A stretch of DNA of 64,000 nt from Bacteroidales bacterium. GTDB lineage: Bacteria; Bacteroidota; Bacteroidia; Bacteroidales; Marinilabiliaceae. Position numbers and translations under genes: made by a program. The notes below the pieces were generated by a model. It searched no databases, was not told the DNA's origin, and was given only the letters and a program-made list of their open reading frames with translations. The DNA is taken from NCBI GenBank assembly GCA_003249255.1, contig QKJP01000049.1, forward strand, positions 1 to 64,000, given 5' to 3'. This document shows positions 56,150 through 64,000 of the stretch, piece after piece. Position 1 is the stretch's first letter; every line of letters begins with the position of its first letter.

Positions 56150-57271
56150 TTAATTCTTAGCACTTTTGTTTTTTCCGTCTAAATCGATGGTAACTGATAT
56201 GGGGAAGTGATCTGATAAATCGACCTTATGTCTTTTAAAATCATAAGCTTCAAAGCGTGGGTCATAAAAAATATAATCGATTCTTAACGATGGTAAACGC
56301 CCATTGTAGGTACCTCCAAAACCCTTGCCAGCCTCAACAAAAGCGTCTTTTAATTCACCTTTCATGTGCTGATAGGTATAGGATATTGGCGTATCATTAA
56401 AATCTCCGCAAACTATTACCGGGTAAGGGGAATTCTTGATGTGATTTCCAACTGATTCGGCCTGAGTAGCTCTCAATTTAAAGGCATTTCTTAGTTTTCC
56501 TACAATTTCCATCAGCCCTTTACGGCGTTCTATATCATTCTTATAGTTTAAGCTGTCTAAAAAATCGAAATGCTTTGGTTTAAATCTGATGGATTCTAAA
56601 TGATTATTGAATAAACGAAGTCGCTTGTCTTTAACTTGAAGATCTGTTTGTATGGTAAAATTACTAGTACTCTCAAACTTTAGTACTTGTTTGTTCACAA
56701 TTGGGTATTTGCTGAAGGTAACTAGTCCATATTTATAAACATTCTGGTACCGGTTACTATATTCAGCATGTCTATACGGATACTGATTCATTTGTGAAAA
56801 TACCACATGTTCGTTTAGTTCTTCCTTATTTTTTGAAACAAAAAACTCCTGAAAACAAACCACATCCGGGTTCTCCTTCGCAATAAAACTAAAAATCTCA
56901 CCAGGTATGTTATCCTGTTTTTTCCAACCGTACACATTTAACATTCTTACGTTAAACGTCAAGACTTTTAGGGAGTTTTCAATTTTATGATCCTGAGGCA
57001 ACTCTTTTCCATTAAATTGAAAAGTATTTGTCCAATATTCCCAGGTTAAAGCTAAAGCTAAAAGTGGAATTACAACCTGCCAGCGCTTGCGGTAAATCCA
57101 CCAAAATGCAGATAAGACATTTAGTACGAATAAGATGGGGAAACCAAAGCTCAAAATTGCTAACGCCCAAGCATGATAAGGATTGATGTATACAGTAGCC
57201 ACTGATAAAAGCAATGCTGCTGAAACAAAAAAGCTAAATATAGTGAGTATGGATCTTAATAGGCGTCTCAA
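56150..57271 (-). CDS. Membrane-anchored endonuclease/exonuclease/phosphatase-family protein
   Basis: A 373-residue protein with two to three N-terminal membrane helices (about 10-75) and an EEP domain (about 100-365). Landmarks are LTFNVRMLN, ENPDVVCFQEF (metal Glu), VICGDFNDTP and LSDHFPISVTI with the catalytic His. The substrate may be a phosphodiester or phospholipid; family members cannot be separated by motif. It sits between two rhomboid genes and thyA, a grouping often seen in Bacteroidota. Confidence 0.87.
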   Translation of the reverse strand: MRRLLRSILTIFSFFVSAALLLSVATVYINPYHAWALAILSFGFPILFVLNVLSAFWWIYRKRWQVVIPLLALALTWEYWTNTFQFNGKELPQDHKIENSLKVLTFNVRMLNVYGWKKQDNIPGEIFSFIAKENPDVVCFQEFFVSKNKEELNEHVVFSQMNQYPYRHAEYSNRYQNVYKYGLVTFSKYPIVNKQVLKFESTSNFTIQTDLQVKDKRLRLFNNHLESIRFKPKHFDFLDSLNYKNDIERRKGLMEIVGKLRNAFKLRATQAESVGNHIKNSPYPVIVCGDFNDTPISYTYQHMKGELKDAFVEAGKGFGGTYNGRLPSLRIDYIFYDPRFEAYDFKRHKVDLSDHFPISVTIDLDGKNKSAKN

Positions 57272-57302
57272 AACAATTCATTTAAAAGCACGAAATTAAC
57301 AA

Positions 57303-58193
57303 TTATTTTTTGCTGGCGTCAAATAAAGTTTTCTTTTCGTTTTTGCTTAAGCTATCGTAACCACTAGCTTTTATCTTTTCTAGAATGCGATCAACTTCTC
57401 GTTGCTGATTATGTTTTCGGGTATTGTACTCCAGGTCTGATACAGGACGTTTAAACTTTACCCTCATTTTGGGCTTTCGAGAAAAAACAGAAGATAAACT
57501 ATCCATAAATCGACCAAAGCCTTTTGCCAGATCTTTGCCATTTGCAATGGAGGCACCATAAAAGTAACCAAAGCCGGCGCCGCCAATATGCGCTAAATGC
57601 CCACCGGCATTCTCTAAAGACGGAATACTTATAAGATCAATAACAAAGGCTATGAGTGCAATGTATTTTAATTGAACAGGTCCAAAAAACATCAAATGAA
57701 TCTGTTGATTAGGTGCGTATCGAGAGATCGCGAATAATATAGCCATCACAGAAGCGGAAGCTCCTAATAAGACTGAAGAACCCATGTTATTTACGAATAA
57801 CGGTATGAAATTGTAGGCAACTAAATATAAAACAGCACCTGACAAACCACCTAAAATATAAACACTTAACATCTGCTTTGGCATTAAGTATTGTAAAAAC
57901 AAACGACCAAACCAGTATAAATATAGGATGTTAAAAAGAATATGAAAAAATCCTTCATGGACAAACATATAGGTAAATAATGTCCATGGTTTAATAAGTA
58001 GTTCCATGGGTTCTGAAGGAACAGATAACCAATGAACCAATGGATAAGAAGCTCCTGCCATACTTCCGGTGGCCATTCCTAAAAACAATTGAATAAGACG
58101 AATACTAACAAACACACCAATGTTGATATATATCAAACGTGTTAAAGTACTACCACTTTTGTAAGATTGTTTTATTTCGTCTACAATGCTCAT
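57303..58193 (-). CDS. Rhomboid-family intramembrane serine protease (first of two)
   Basis: A 296-residue polytopic protein. The Ser/His dyad would be S146 in LLGASASVMAILF and H202 in GGHLAHIGGAGFGY; the oxyanion-side HILFNILYLYWFG is present. The conserved Gly after Ser (GxSG) is Ala here. The C-terminal 70 residues are a basic cytoplasmic tail. It should cut transmembrane segments. It lies 126 bases downstream of a second rhomboid gene. Confidence 0.88.
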   Translation of the reverse strand: MSIVDEIKQSYKSGSTLTRLIYINIGVFVSIRLIQLFLGMATGSMAGASYPLVHWLSVPSEPMELLIKPWTLFTYMFVHEGFFHILFNILYLYWFGRLFLQYLMPKQMLSVYILGGLSGAVLYLVAYNFIPLFVNNMGSSVLLGASASVMAILFAISRYAPNQQIHLMFFGPVQLKYIALIAFVIDLISIPSLENAGGHLAHIGGAGFGYFYGASIANGKDLAKGFGRFMDSLSSVFSRKPKMRVKFKRPVSDLEYNTRKHNQQREVDRILEKIKASGYDSLSKNEKKTLFDASKK

Positions 58194-58319
58194 AATGTTT
58201 TATACAATCAGTTTTTAGCCTCTTATAATTGAGGATTTACTCTATCAAAAATACTAAATTATAAAGCTCTGTCAATCATCTTTTGTACCTAAATGATTTC
58301 CACCTTAAAGTCGGATTGA

Positions 58320-59063
58320 TTAATTAAAAGACTTACTCTTCCAATACTTTATCATGAAGTAGCCAAAGACCATTCCTCCTAAATGAGCCCAATGAGCAAC
58401 ATTATCATAAGAGAAATTTGCTACGCCCATAAATAATTCCATCACACCATAAATTACTACAAAATATTTGGCTTTAATCGGAATTGGTGGAAACAACAAC
58501 ATCAGTTCGGTATTTGGAAATAACATTCCAAATCCAAGGAGAATTCCAAAAACAGCACCGGATGCGCCAACCGTTGGAATATTTAAGACTTCATTCAGTT
58601 TTCGCATTTCAGGATTAACAAAATTCTTACCTTCCCGCCATGCTTCAGCACCTTTTTCAAATACTAAATTGATTTGCTCGGTATTCATTTGTGAAAGCGC
58701 TGATTGATAATCAATGTAGCTAAATATCAGATGGATTAATCCGGCACCTATCCCCGTTACCAAGTAATAGATCAAGAAACGTTTTGGCCCCCAAACACTT
58801 TCTAATACACGCCCAAACATATACAACGCAAACATGTTAAAAAACAAATGCGACAGATTCGCATGCATAAACATATATGTCACAATTTGAGCCGGCTGAA
58901 AGCTATCAGACAATGGAAAATGAAGACCTAAAAATCGCGATAAATCGATTCCCATATTCCTTAAAGCAAAAGTTGCCAAAAGGAATAAAATATTAATAAC
59001 TAACAAATTCTTTGTTACGGGAGGTATGCTCGATAAAAATGTAGGTCTATTATTCATAATCAT
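58320..59063 (-). CDS. Rhomboid-family intramembrane serine protease (second of two)
   Basis: A 247-residue six-helix protein with full dyad motifs: S168 in TVGASGAVFGIL (GxSG intact) and H227 in HWAHLGGMVFGY, plus HLFFNMFALYMFG. It is shorter than its neighbour and lacks the tail. The first Met (59063) is followed closely by another (third codon), either of which could be used. It lies downstream of mutL. Confidence 0.9.
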   Translation of the reverse strand: MIMNNRPTFLSSIPPVTKNLLVINILFLLATFALRNMGIDLSRFLGLHFPLSDSFQPAQIVTYMFMHANLSHLFFNMFALYMFGRVLESVWGPKRFLIYYLVTGIGAGLIHLIFSYIDYQSALSQMNTEQINLVFEKGAEAWREGKNFVNPEMRKLNEVLNIPTVGASGAVFGILLGFGMLFPNTELMLLFPPIPIKAKYFVVIYGVMELFMGVANFSYDNVAHWAHLGGMVFGYFMIKYWKSKSFN

Positions 59064-59127
59064 ATATTTTGGCTCAACAAGTTATCAACATTAATGCCAA
59101 ACCGTAATTTTTTTGGTGTTCAAAGTT

Positions 59128-61035
59128 CTAGGATGAAAATCGCTTATCCAATTCATCATTATCTAAAATAGAAATAATGGGTTTACCGGAAGGAGAAAAA
59201 TTTGGAATTTGGCACGCAAACAAGTGGTCAAATAACTCAACCATTTCTACCTCTGATAATAATTTGCCATACGGCATTGCTGCTCGTTTTGCAAGTGATC
59301 CCGCAATTTGTTCGCGTACTTCTAATTGCAGATCCACCTCTCCGTGCTGATAGTCGGTTAGGATGCCATCTATTAATTCTTTGGGAGAAGAATTTTCTAA
59401 TCCGGCGGGAATAGACTGCACTAAAAATACACCTTCATCATTTTCGGTTAATTCTAAGCCAAGTGACAATAAGTCAGCTTGCAAATCAGCTACCATAACT
59501 TTTTCTTCCGGACTAAAATGCAATTCTTCTGGGAATAAACACTTCTGAGATAATGAGGCACCATTGTGTAGAGATTGCATAAATTTCTCAAAAATAACAC
59601 GTTCATGGGCGCGCTTCTGGTCAATCATCATTAGGCCCGATTTTACAGAAGTTAAAATATACTTGTTCTTCAACTGAAAAAAACGATTTCCTCTGTGTTC
59701 TAAATGATCTCCCCCGGAAGATAAAATGGTTTGCTGAACGGGTTCAGACTCAATGTTGTCATAACTGATTTCTCCGGTTTCTGTAGGAAAGGCTTCTGCT
59801 CGTTCGGCTTCAAATCTACCAAACATATCTTCCCAACCGGTTACCGTTTCCCTTTGATATGAATTCCCGGATTGATACGAGCCTCCTGACCCTCCCTTAA
59901 GATAGGTATTAGCACGTTTTTTATCTTCCTCAAACGGATTATAAAAAGGATTAACCTCAATGGAGGGTTCCACAAAATCTTTAGTGGGAGAAGTCACAGG
60001 AATATCAATACTATCTGCAGTATCAAAATCGATGGATGGCATTAAATTAAATTTCCCAATACTTTCTCTAATGGCAGCACTTAATATTTGCCATATGGCT
60101 CGTTCGTCCTCAAATTTTATTTCTGTTTTTGTTGGATGTATATTGACATCGATAATTTGGGGGTCTACTTTTAAATAAATAAAATAAGCCGGAGAGGTAT
60201 CGGGCGCTATAATATTTTCATAAGCAGTCAATACGGCCTTATGCAAATACGGATGACGCATGTAACGGTCGTTTACAAAAAAGTACTGATCGACTTTAGT
60301 CTTTTTAGCACTATCCGGATTTCCAATGTATCCGGAGATGGTTACCATCTGGGTTTTAGTTTCAATAGGCACCAATTTACTTCCAATCTGCTTGCCTATT
60401 AAATTTACAATTCGCTGCAAACGATTTCCTGCCGGCAATTGAAACGTAGTTACATCATTGTGAATGAACGTAAAAGCTATATTTGAATTAGCCAACACTA
60501 CCCGTTGGAACTCATTAATTAAATTTCTTAATTCGACCGAGTCTGATTTTAGAAAACGGCGACGAGCCGGAACGTTGTAAAACAAATCTCTAATCAAAAA
60601 CTGGGAACCAACTGAACATTGCACCGGTTCTTGAGATTGGACTTCGGTCCCTGAGATACAAATCAGAGTTCCTAATTCATCGTTTTCGCGACGCGTTTTT
60701 AATTCCACGTGAGCAATGGCAGCTATGGAAGCCAGAGCCTCACCTCTAAATCCCATGGTTTTAAGTGCAAATAAATCGTTTGCATCTTTTATTTTTGAGG
60801 TAGCATGTCGCTCAAATGCCATTCTGGCATCTGTTTCACTCATGCCACAACCATTATCTATGACTTGAATTAGAGTTTTACCTCCATCCTTTAATATGAT
60901 TTTTACGTCTGTAGCCCCTGCATCAATGGCATTCTCCATCAACTCTTTAATTACAGATGCAGGACGCTGAATAACCTCACCCGCAGCGATTTGATTAGCA
61001 ACCGAGTCAGGCAATAACTGTATTAAATTAGACAT
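59128..61035 (-). CDS. mutL: DNA mismatch repair protein MutL
   Basis: A 635-residue GHKL ATPase: VIKELMENAIDAGATDVKI, DNGCGMSETDARMAFERHATSKI and GFRGEALASIAAIAHVEL. The C-terminal dimerisation domain has DQKRAHERVIFE (D472 on), where endonuclease-type MutL proteins have DQHA; the Cys/Gly motif near the end reads ACQIPNFSPSGKPII. It links MutS mismatch recognition to strand removal. It lies 23 bases downstream of the small membrane protein. Confidence 0.96.
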   Translation of the reverse strand: MSNLIQLLPDSVANQIAAGEVIQRPASVIKELMENAIDAGATDVKIILKDGGKTLIQVIDNGCGMSETDARMAFERHATSKIKDANDLFALKTMGFRGEALASIAAIAHVELKTRRENDELGTLICISGTEVQSQEPVQCSVGSQFLIRDLFYNVPARRRFLKSDSVELRNLINEFQRVVLANSNIAFTFIHNDVTTFQLPAGNRLQRIVNLIGKQIGSKLVPIETKTQMVTISGYIGNPDSAKKTKVDQYFFVNDRYMRHPYLHKAVLTAYENIIAPDTSPAYFIYLKVDPQIIDVNIHPTKTEIKFEDERAIWQILSAAIRESIGKFNLMPSIDFDTADSIDIPVTSPTKDFVEPSIEVNPFYNPFEEDKKRANTYLKGGSGGSYQSGNSYQRETVTGWEDMFGRFEAERAEAFPTETGEISYDNIESEPVQQTILSSGGDHLEHRGNRFFQLKNKYILTSVKSGLMMIDQKRAHERVIFEKFMQSLHNGASLSQKCLFPEELHFSPEEKVMVADLQADLLSLGLELTENDEGVFLVQSIPAGLENSSPKELIDGILTDYQHGEVDLQLEVREQIAGSLAKRAAMPYGKLLSEVEMVELFDHLFACQIPNFSPSGKPIISILDNDELDKRFSS

Positions 61036-61058
61036 TAACCTTTAGCTTTTGAGTGAAA

Positions 61059-61388
61059 TTATTTTAACATGAATTCCTGATACCAGTCTTGGCTTGAGTT
61101 GACCAAGTAAGTAGCTAGCATGATTAGAATCACAAGAATGATCGCTAACCGAATATTTGATTTACGTTTTTGACTGCGAGAAACTTCATAATGAGATTTG
61201 ATTCGACGCCGCATCCCACCCCTTATCCGATCAGAATAGCCGGATTCTTTTTCTTCTTCACTCAATAGTCCTAACTCCTCTCTGACCTTGCGTTCACGCT
61301 CTTCTCGTTCTTCTTTGGCCTGATCGTAGTAAATGGGTACATGCTGAAATACACGATGCTTTGCGACTTTCGAAAATGTTATCTTCAT
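61059..61388 (-). CDS. Small basic membrane protein upstream of mutL
   Basis: A 109-residue protein with a charged N-terminal part (KEEREERERKVREELG, likely coiled coil), RGGMRRRIKSHYEVSRSQKRK, and one C-terminal membrane helix (about 81-98, LAIILVILIMLATYLV). It is not known functionally. Its position 23 bases before mutL suggests one transcript, an arrangement I believe is seen in other Bacteroidota. Confidence 0.75.
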   Translation of the reverse strand: MKITFSKVAKHRVFQHVPIYYDQAKEEREERERKVREELGLLSEEEKESGYSDRIRGGMRRRIKSHYEVSRSQKRKSNIRLAIILVILIMLATYLVNSSQDWYQEFMLK

Positions 61389-61547
61389 ATCCTCTTTATT
61401 TCATTGCTATTACCTTAATAATCACCACAAAAACTATGCAATTAGTAGTGAATTGGAGAAGGTGAAATCACGTGACGCAAAGATAAGAAGTAATAATTAA
61501 ACGATCGTGCTGAATGACCCATGCTTTATTAACAATTGATAAAACAA

Positions 61548-62357
61548 CTATTCCAAAGAATCATCCAAACAGGTTCCACAATATTTACAATACAACGAAT
61601 CATCATCATGACCATCTCGATGGCAATTTCGGCACAATTGTGTATTGGCATTAGTTTTAAATTCTTTGGCCAATTCGCTGGTTACTATTCCGGTAGGAAC
61701 CGCAATGATGCCATATCCTATAATCATTACGAAGCCTGAAATAAATTTACCCAAAGGTGTGATGGGTGCAATGTCGCCATAACCAACCGTTGTAAGGGTT
61801 ACCACTGCCCAATAAATACTTGCCGGAATGCTGCTAAAACCTTTGTTTAATGGATTCTCGATTAAATACATCACCGTACCCATGATGATGATGAGAATTA
61901 ATACGGTAAATAAAAACACAAAAATTTTATTCCGGGAAGCCACTAAAGCACTCCACAAAGAACTGGATTCCTTTACATAACGCGTCAACTTAAACACTCT
62001 AAAAATCCGAATTAACCTTAAAGACCTTAGTACAATCAGCATTTGTGTACCACTTACAAAGATTCCGATGTAAGCAGGTAAAATGGCTAATAAATCGATG
62101 ATGCCGTAAAATGAAAAAATATAGCGCCAGGAATGGTTTACTACCCAAATGCGCAAAGTATATTCGATGGTAAATAAGCCGGTGAGAATCCATTCCGCAA
62201 TATTCAACCAAAACAATTGAGACTCAGACAAGCCGGGTAAGCTTTCGATCATGACCAGGATGATACTGGTTATAATGAATAAAATTAGGGCGACATCGAA
62301 TAATTTGCCCTTTGGAGTATCAGCTTCAAATATGATTTCGTACAAGCGTTTTCGCAT
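61548..62357 (-). CDS. Voltage-gated-type potassium channel with zinc-ribbon tail
   Basis: A 269-residue six-helix channel. S4 has regularly spaced basic residues (LRSLRLIRIFRVFKLTR, 110-126) and the pore carries the K+ selectivity filter TVGYGD (190-195) between helices 5 and 6. After the last helix there is a short tail with C242, C245, C257 and C260 (two CxxC pairs), a probable zinc ribbon. It would conduct K+ across the inner membrane. It is not obviously linked to its neighbours. Confidence 0.9.
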   Translation of the reverse strand: MRKRLYEIIFEADTPKGKLFDVALILFIITSIILVMIESLPGLSESQLFWLNIAEWILTGLFTIEYTLRIWVVNHSWRYIFSFYGIIDLLAILPAYIGIFVSGTQMLIVLRSLRLIRIFRVFKLTRYVKESSSLWSALVASRNKIFVFLFTVLILIIIMGTVMYLIENPLNKGFSSIPASIYWAVVTLTTVGYGDIAPITPLGKFISGFVMIIGYGIIAVPTGIVTSELAKEFKTNANTQLCRNCHRDGHDDDSLYCKYCGTCLDDSLE

Positions 62358-62474
62358 CTCTTTCTTTTTATGGATCCTTTTCCTGCAAAGTCGGTTAAAG
62401 ATAATGGTCCATAAGCTGAAAAAAAATTTTAAGTTTCAAAAAGGCCCATTACCTTTACCCAAAATATTTCACGA

Positions 62475-63053
62475 ATGACAAGAGACGACTTAAAGCAAGA
62501 ATTTTTAGAGGCCAAAGCAGTTTTAGACCGTTTTATCCATGATGATTCGAATTTCGAAAAAATGGTTCAGGCCGGGGAGCTTATGGTAGAAGCTCTTAAA
62601 AAAGGAGGAAAAATTCTAAGCTGTGGAAATGGTGGATCAATGAGTGATGCCATGCATTTTGCTGAGGAATTAACCGGACGCTTTCGTGATAACCGCCAAG
62701 GCATGCCTGCCATTGCAATTTCTGATCCCACCCACATTACTTGTGTAGGTAACGATTTTGGTTTTGATTACATTTTTTCTCGTTACGTTGAAGCTGTTGG
62801 AAATTCCGTTGATGTACTTTTAGCAATTAGTACAAGTGGAAATTCTGCTAATGTTTTAAATGCAGTAAATTCTGCTCAAAAAAAAGGTATGAAAGTAGTG
62901 GCTTTAACCGGAAAGAGTGGAGGAGAATTAGCAAATGTAGCTGATGTAGAAATTCGTGCACCTCACTCGGGCTACTCTGATCGCATCCAGGAAATTCACA
63001 TAAAGGCCATTCATATTTTAATCCAGTACATTGAAAGTAAAATGGTGAAATAG
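62475..63053 (+). CDS. gmhA: Phosphoheptose isomerase
   Basis: A 192-residue SIS-domain protein: [53 protein letters not shown] and [21 protein letters not shown]. It converts sedoheptulose 7-phosphate to D-glycero-D-manno-heptose 7-phosphate for LPS heptose. A tacctttac box about 22 bases before the ATG is a possible promoter. A 60-bp gap separates it from the next gene. Confidence 0.96.
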   Translation: MTRDDLKQEFLEAKAVLDRFIHDDSNFEKMVQAGELMVEALKKGGKILSCGNGGSMSDAMHFAEELTGRFRDNRQGMPAIAISDPTHITCVGNDFGFDYIFSRYVEAVGNSVDVLLAISTSGNSANVLNAVNSAQKKGMKVVALTGKSGGELANVADVEIRAPHSGYSDRIQEIHIKAIHILIQYIESKMVK

Positions 63054-63113
63054 ATTACTAAAAACCATTATTATTTTCAGAAACTTACTAACTTAATGTA
63101 AAACCTTAACCTT

Positions 63114-64000
63114 ATGTTAGTAAAAACTTTTGGTTCCGCAGTTAGTGGAATAGATGCTTACACCATTACTATTGAAGTCAATATTTCTCAAGGCATCCGT
63201 TTCTTTTTAGTGGGATTGCCTGATAATGCCGTTAAAGAAAGTCAACAAAGAATAGAGTCAGCCTTAAAAGTTAGTGGACTAAAATGGCCCGGCCATAAAA
63301 TTGTGATTAATATGGCCCCGGCTGATATCCGCAAAGAAGGATCTTCTTATGATTTACCGCTTGCCATTGGAATACTGGCAGCCTCATCACAAATCTCCGC
63401 ATCAAAAATTGACCAATACATTATCATGGGTGAATTGTCGTTAGATGGCAGCTTGCAACCGGTAAAAGGCGTTCTCCCCATGGCCATTAAGGCAAAAGAG
63501 GAAGGTTTTAAAGGGTGCATATTGCCAAAAGATAATGCACGGGAAGCGGCTGTAGTAAAAGGCATTGATGTACTTGGTTTTTCTAACATAAAAGAAGTTA
63601 TCGATTTTCTGGAAGGACATCATGAAGCTATTCCTGAATGGGTAGATACAGATAAAGAATTTGCAAATAGCAGCTCTGATGTTGATTTTGATTTCTCTGA
63701 AGTGAAAGGGCAGGAAACTGTTAAAAGAGCCATGGAGATCGCTGCAGCAGGCGGTCATAACCTTATAATGATAGGACCTCCCGGTGCAGGCAAGTCGATG
63801 TTAGCAAAACGCCTATCATCCATTTTGCCACCCTTATCATTGAATGAATCCTTGGAAACAACAAAGATTCATTCGGTTGCAGGAAAAATAAAAAATGATC
63901 ATGCCCTTGTGACCAAACGCCCTTTTCGTTCGCCCCATCATTCTATTTCTGATGTGGCATTGGTAGGAGGTGGATCTTTTCCTCAACCGGGCGAGATTTC
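63114..64000 (+). CDS. ComM/YifB-family Mg-chelatase-like ATPase, cut by window edge
   Basis: The ATG at 63114 begins MLVKTFGSAVSGIDAYTITI and the frame is open to the window end (295 codons seen; the family is about 510). The N-terminal ribosomal S5-like domain (GLPDNAVKESQQRI, VINMAPADIRKEGSSYDLP) and the AAA start (GPPGAGKSMLAKRL, Walker A at about 221) followed by RPFRSPHHSISDVALVGGG are diagnostic. ComM homologues act as helicases in natural transformation; this protein's role in Bacteroidota is not established. Confidence 0.93.
   Translation, partial: MLVKTFGSAVSGIDAYTITIEVNISQGIRFFLVGLPDNAVKESQQRIESALKVSGLKWPGHKIVINMAPADIRKEGSSYDLPLAIGILAASSQISASKIDQYIIMGELSLDGSLQPVKGVLPMAIKAKEEGFKGCILPKDNAREAAVVKGIDVLGFSNIKEVIDFLEGHHEAIPEWVDTDKEFANSSSDVDFDFSEVKGQETVKRAMEIAAAGGHNLIMIGPPGAGKSMLAKRLSSILPPLSLNESLETTKIHSVAGKIKNDHALVTKRPFRSPHHSISDVALVGGGSFPQPGEI

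Overview
The window reads as chromosomal DNA of a Bacteroidota bacterium, probably a Bacteroidales/Marinilabiliales-type marine or intestinal anaerobe; the lower rank is a guess. The signs are Bacteroidota-style TAnnTTTG promoter boxes, AT-rich intergenic DNA, a signal-peptide TPR regulator with a C-terminal HTH, GSCFA and PD40 proteins, a GT3-GT35 glycogen fusion, a 447-residue glucose-6-phosphate isomerase and a LysRS with a long C-terminal tail. No rRNA, tRNA or CRISPR array was seen. A cut-off IS1595-type transposase sits at the left edge.

Layout. 0-5.7 kb: IS fragment, TPR-HTH regulator, secreted GH2 glycosidase, PD40 lipoprotein. 6-10.5 kb: B12-dependent methylmalonyl-CoA mutase (mutA, mutB), split by a four-helix-bundle (23S IVP type) gene bounded by inverted repeats. 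10.6-18 kb: a frameshifted envelope protein, a DUF3137 membrane protein, an NhaD antiporter with a USP partner, gcvH and a GSCFA protein. 18-27.4 kb: a glycogen locus (debranching enzyme, GT4 synthase, GH57 amylase, small glycogen-binding protein, GT3-GT35 fusion). 27.6-29.4 kb: SET protein and MFS transporter.

29.5-42.7 kb is a minus-strand anaerobic (early-cobalt) corrin operon: cbiX, cbiM-N-Q-O cobalt transporter, cbiA, C, D, E, T, L, F, G, H, J, headed by a cobalamin riboswitch with a promoter box at its 5' edge. Steps after cobyrinate a,c-diamide (cbiP, cbiB, cobU/S/T) are not in the window. Its product is the cofactor of the mutase 20 kb away. From cbiD to cbiJ the spacers are enlarged and filled with palindromic repeats, whereas cbiX-M-N-Q-O-A-C is tightly packed.

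43-50 kb: AAA/DUF4143 ATPase behind an operator-like dyad, lysS, gpsA, pgi, two small proteins and two copies of a structured noncoding repeat. 50-64 kb: a lipoprotein, priA, a paralog of the frameshifted envelope protein, and a minus-strand run of a small membrane protein, mutL, two rhomboids, an EEP hydrolase, thyA and folA; then a potassium channel with a zinc-ribbon tail, gmhA and the start of a ComM/YifB ATPase running off the right edge.

The observations most worth following up are the IVS-like element inside the mutase operon, the palindromic repeats inside the cobalamin operon, the duplicated roughly 100-nt noncoding element near 48.7 and 49.8 kb, and the 12-bp dyad before the DUF4143 ATPase.
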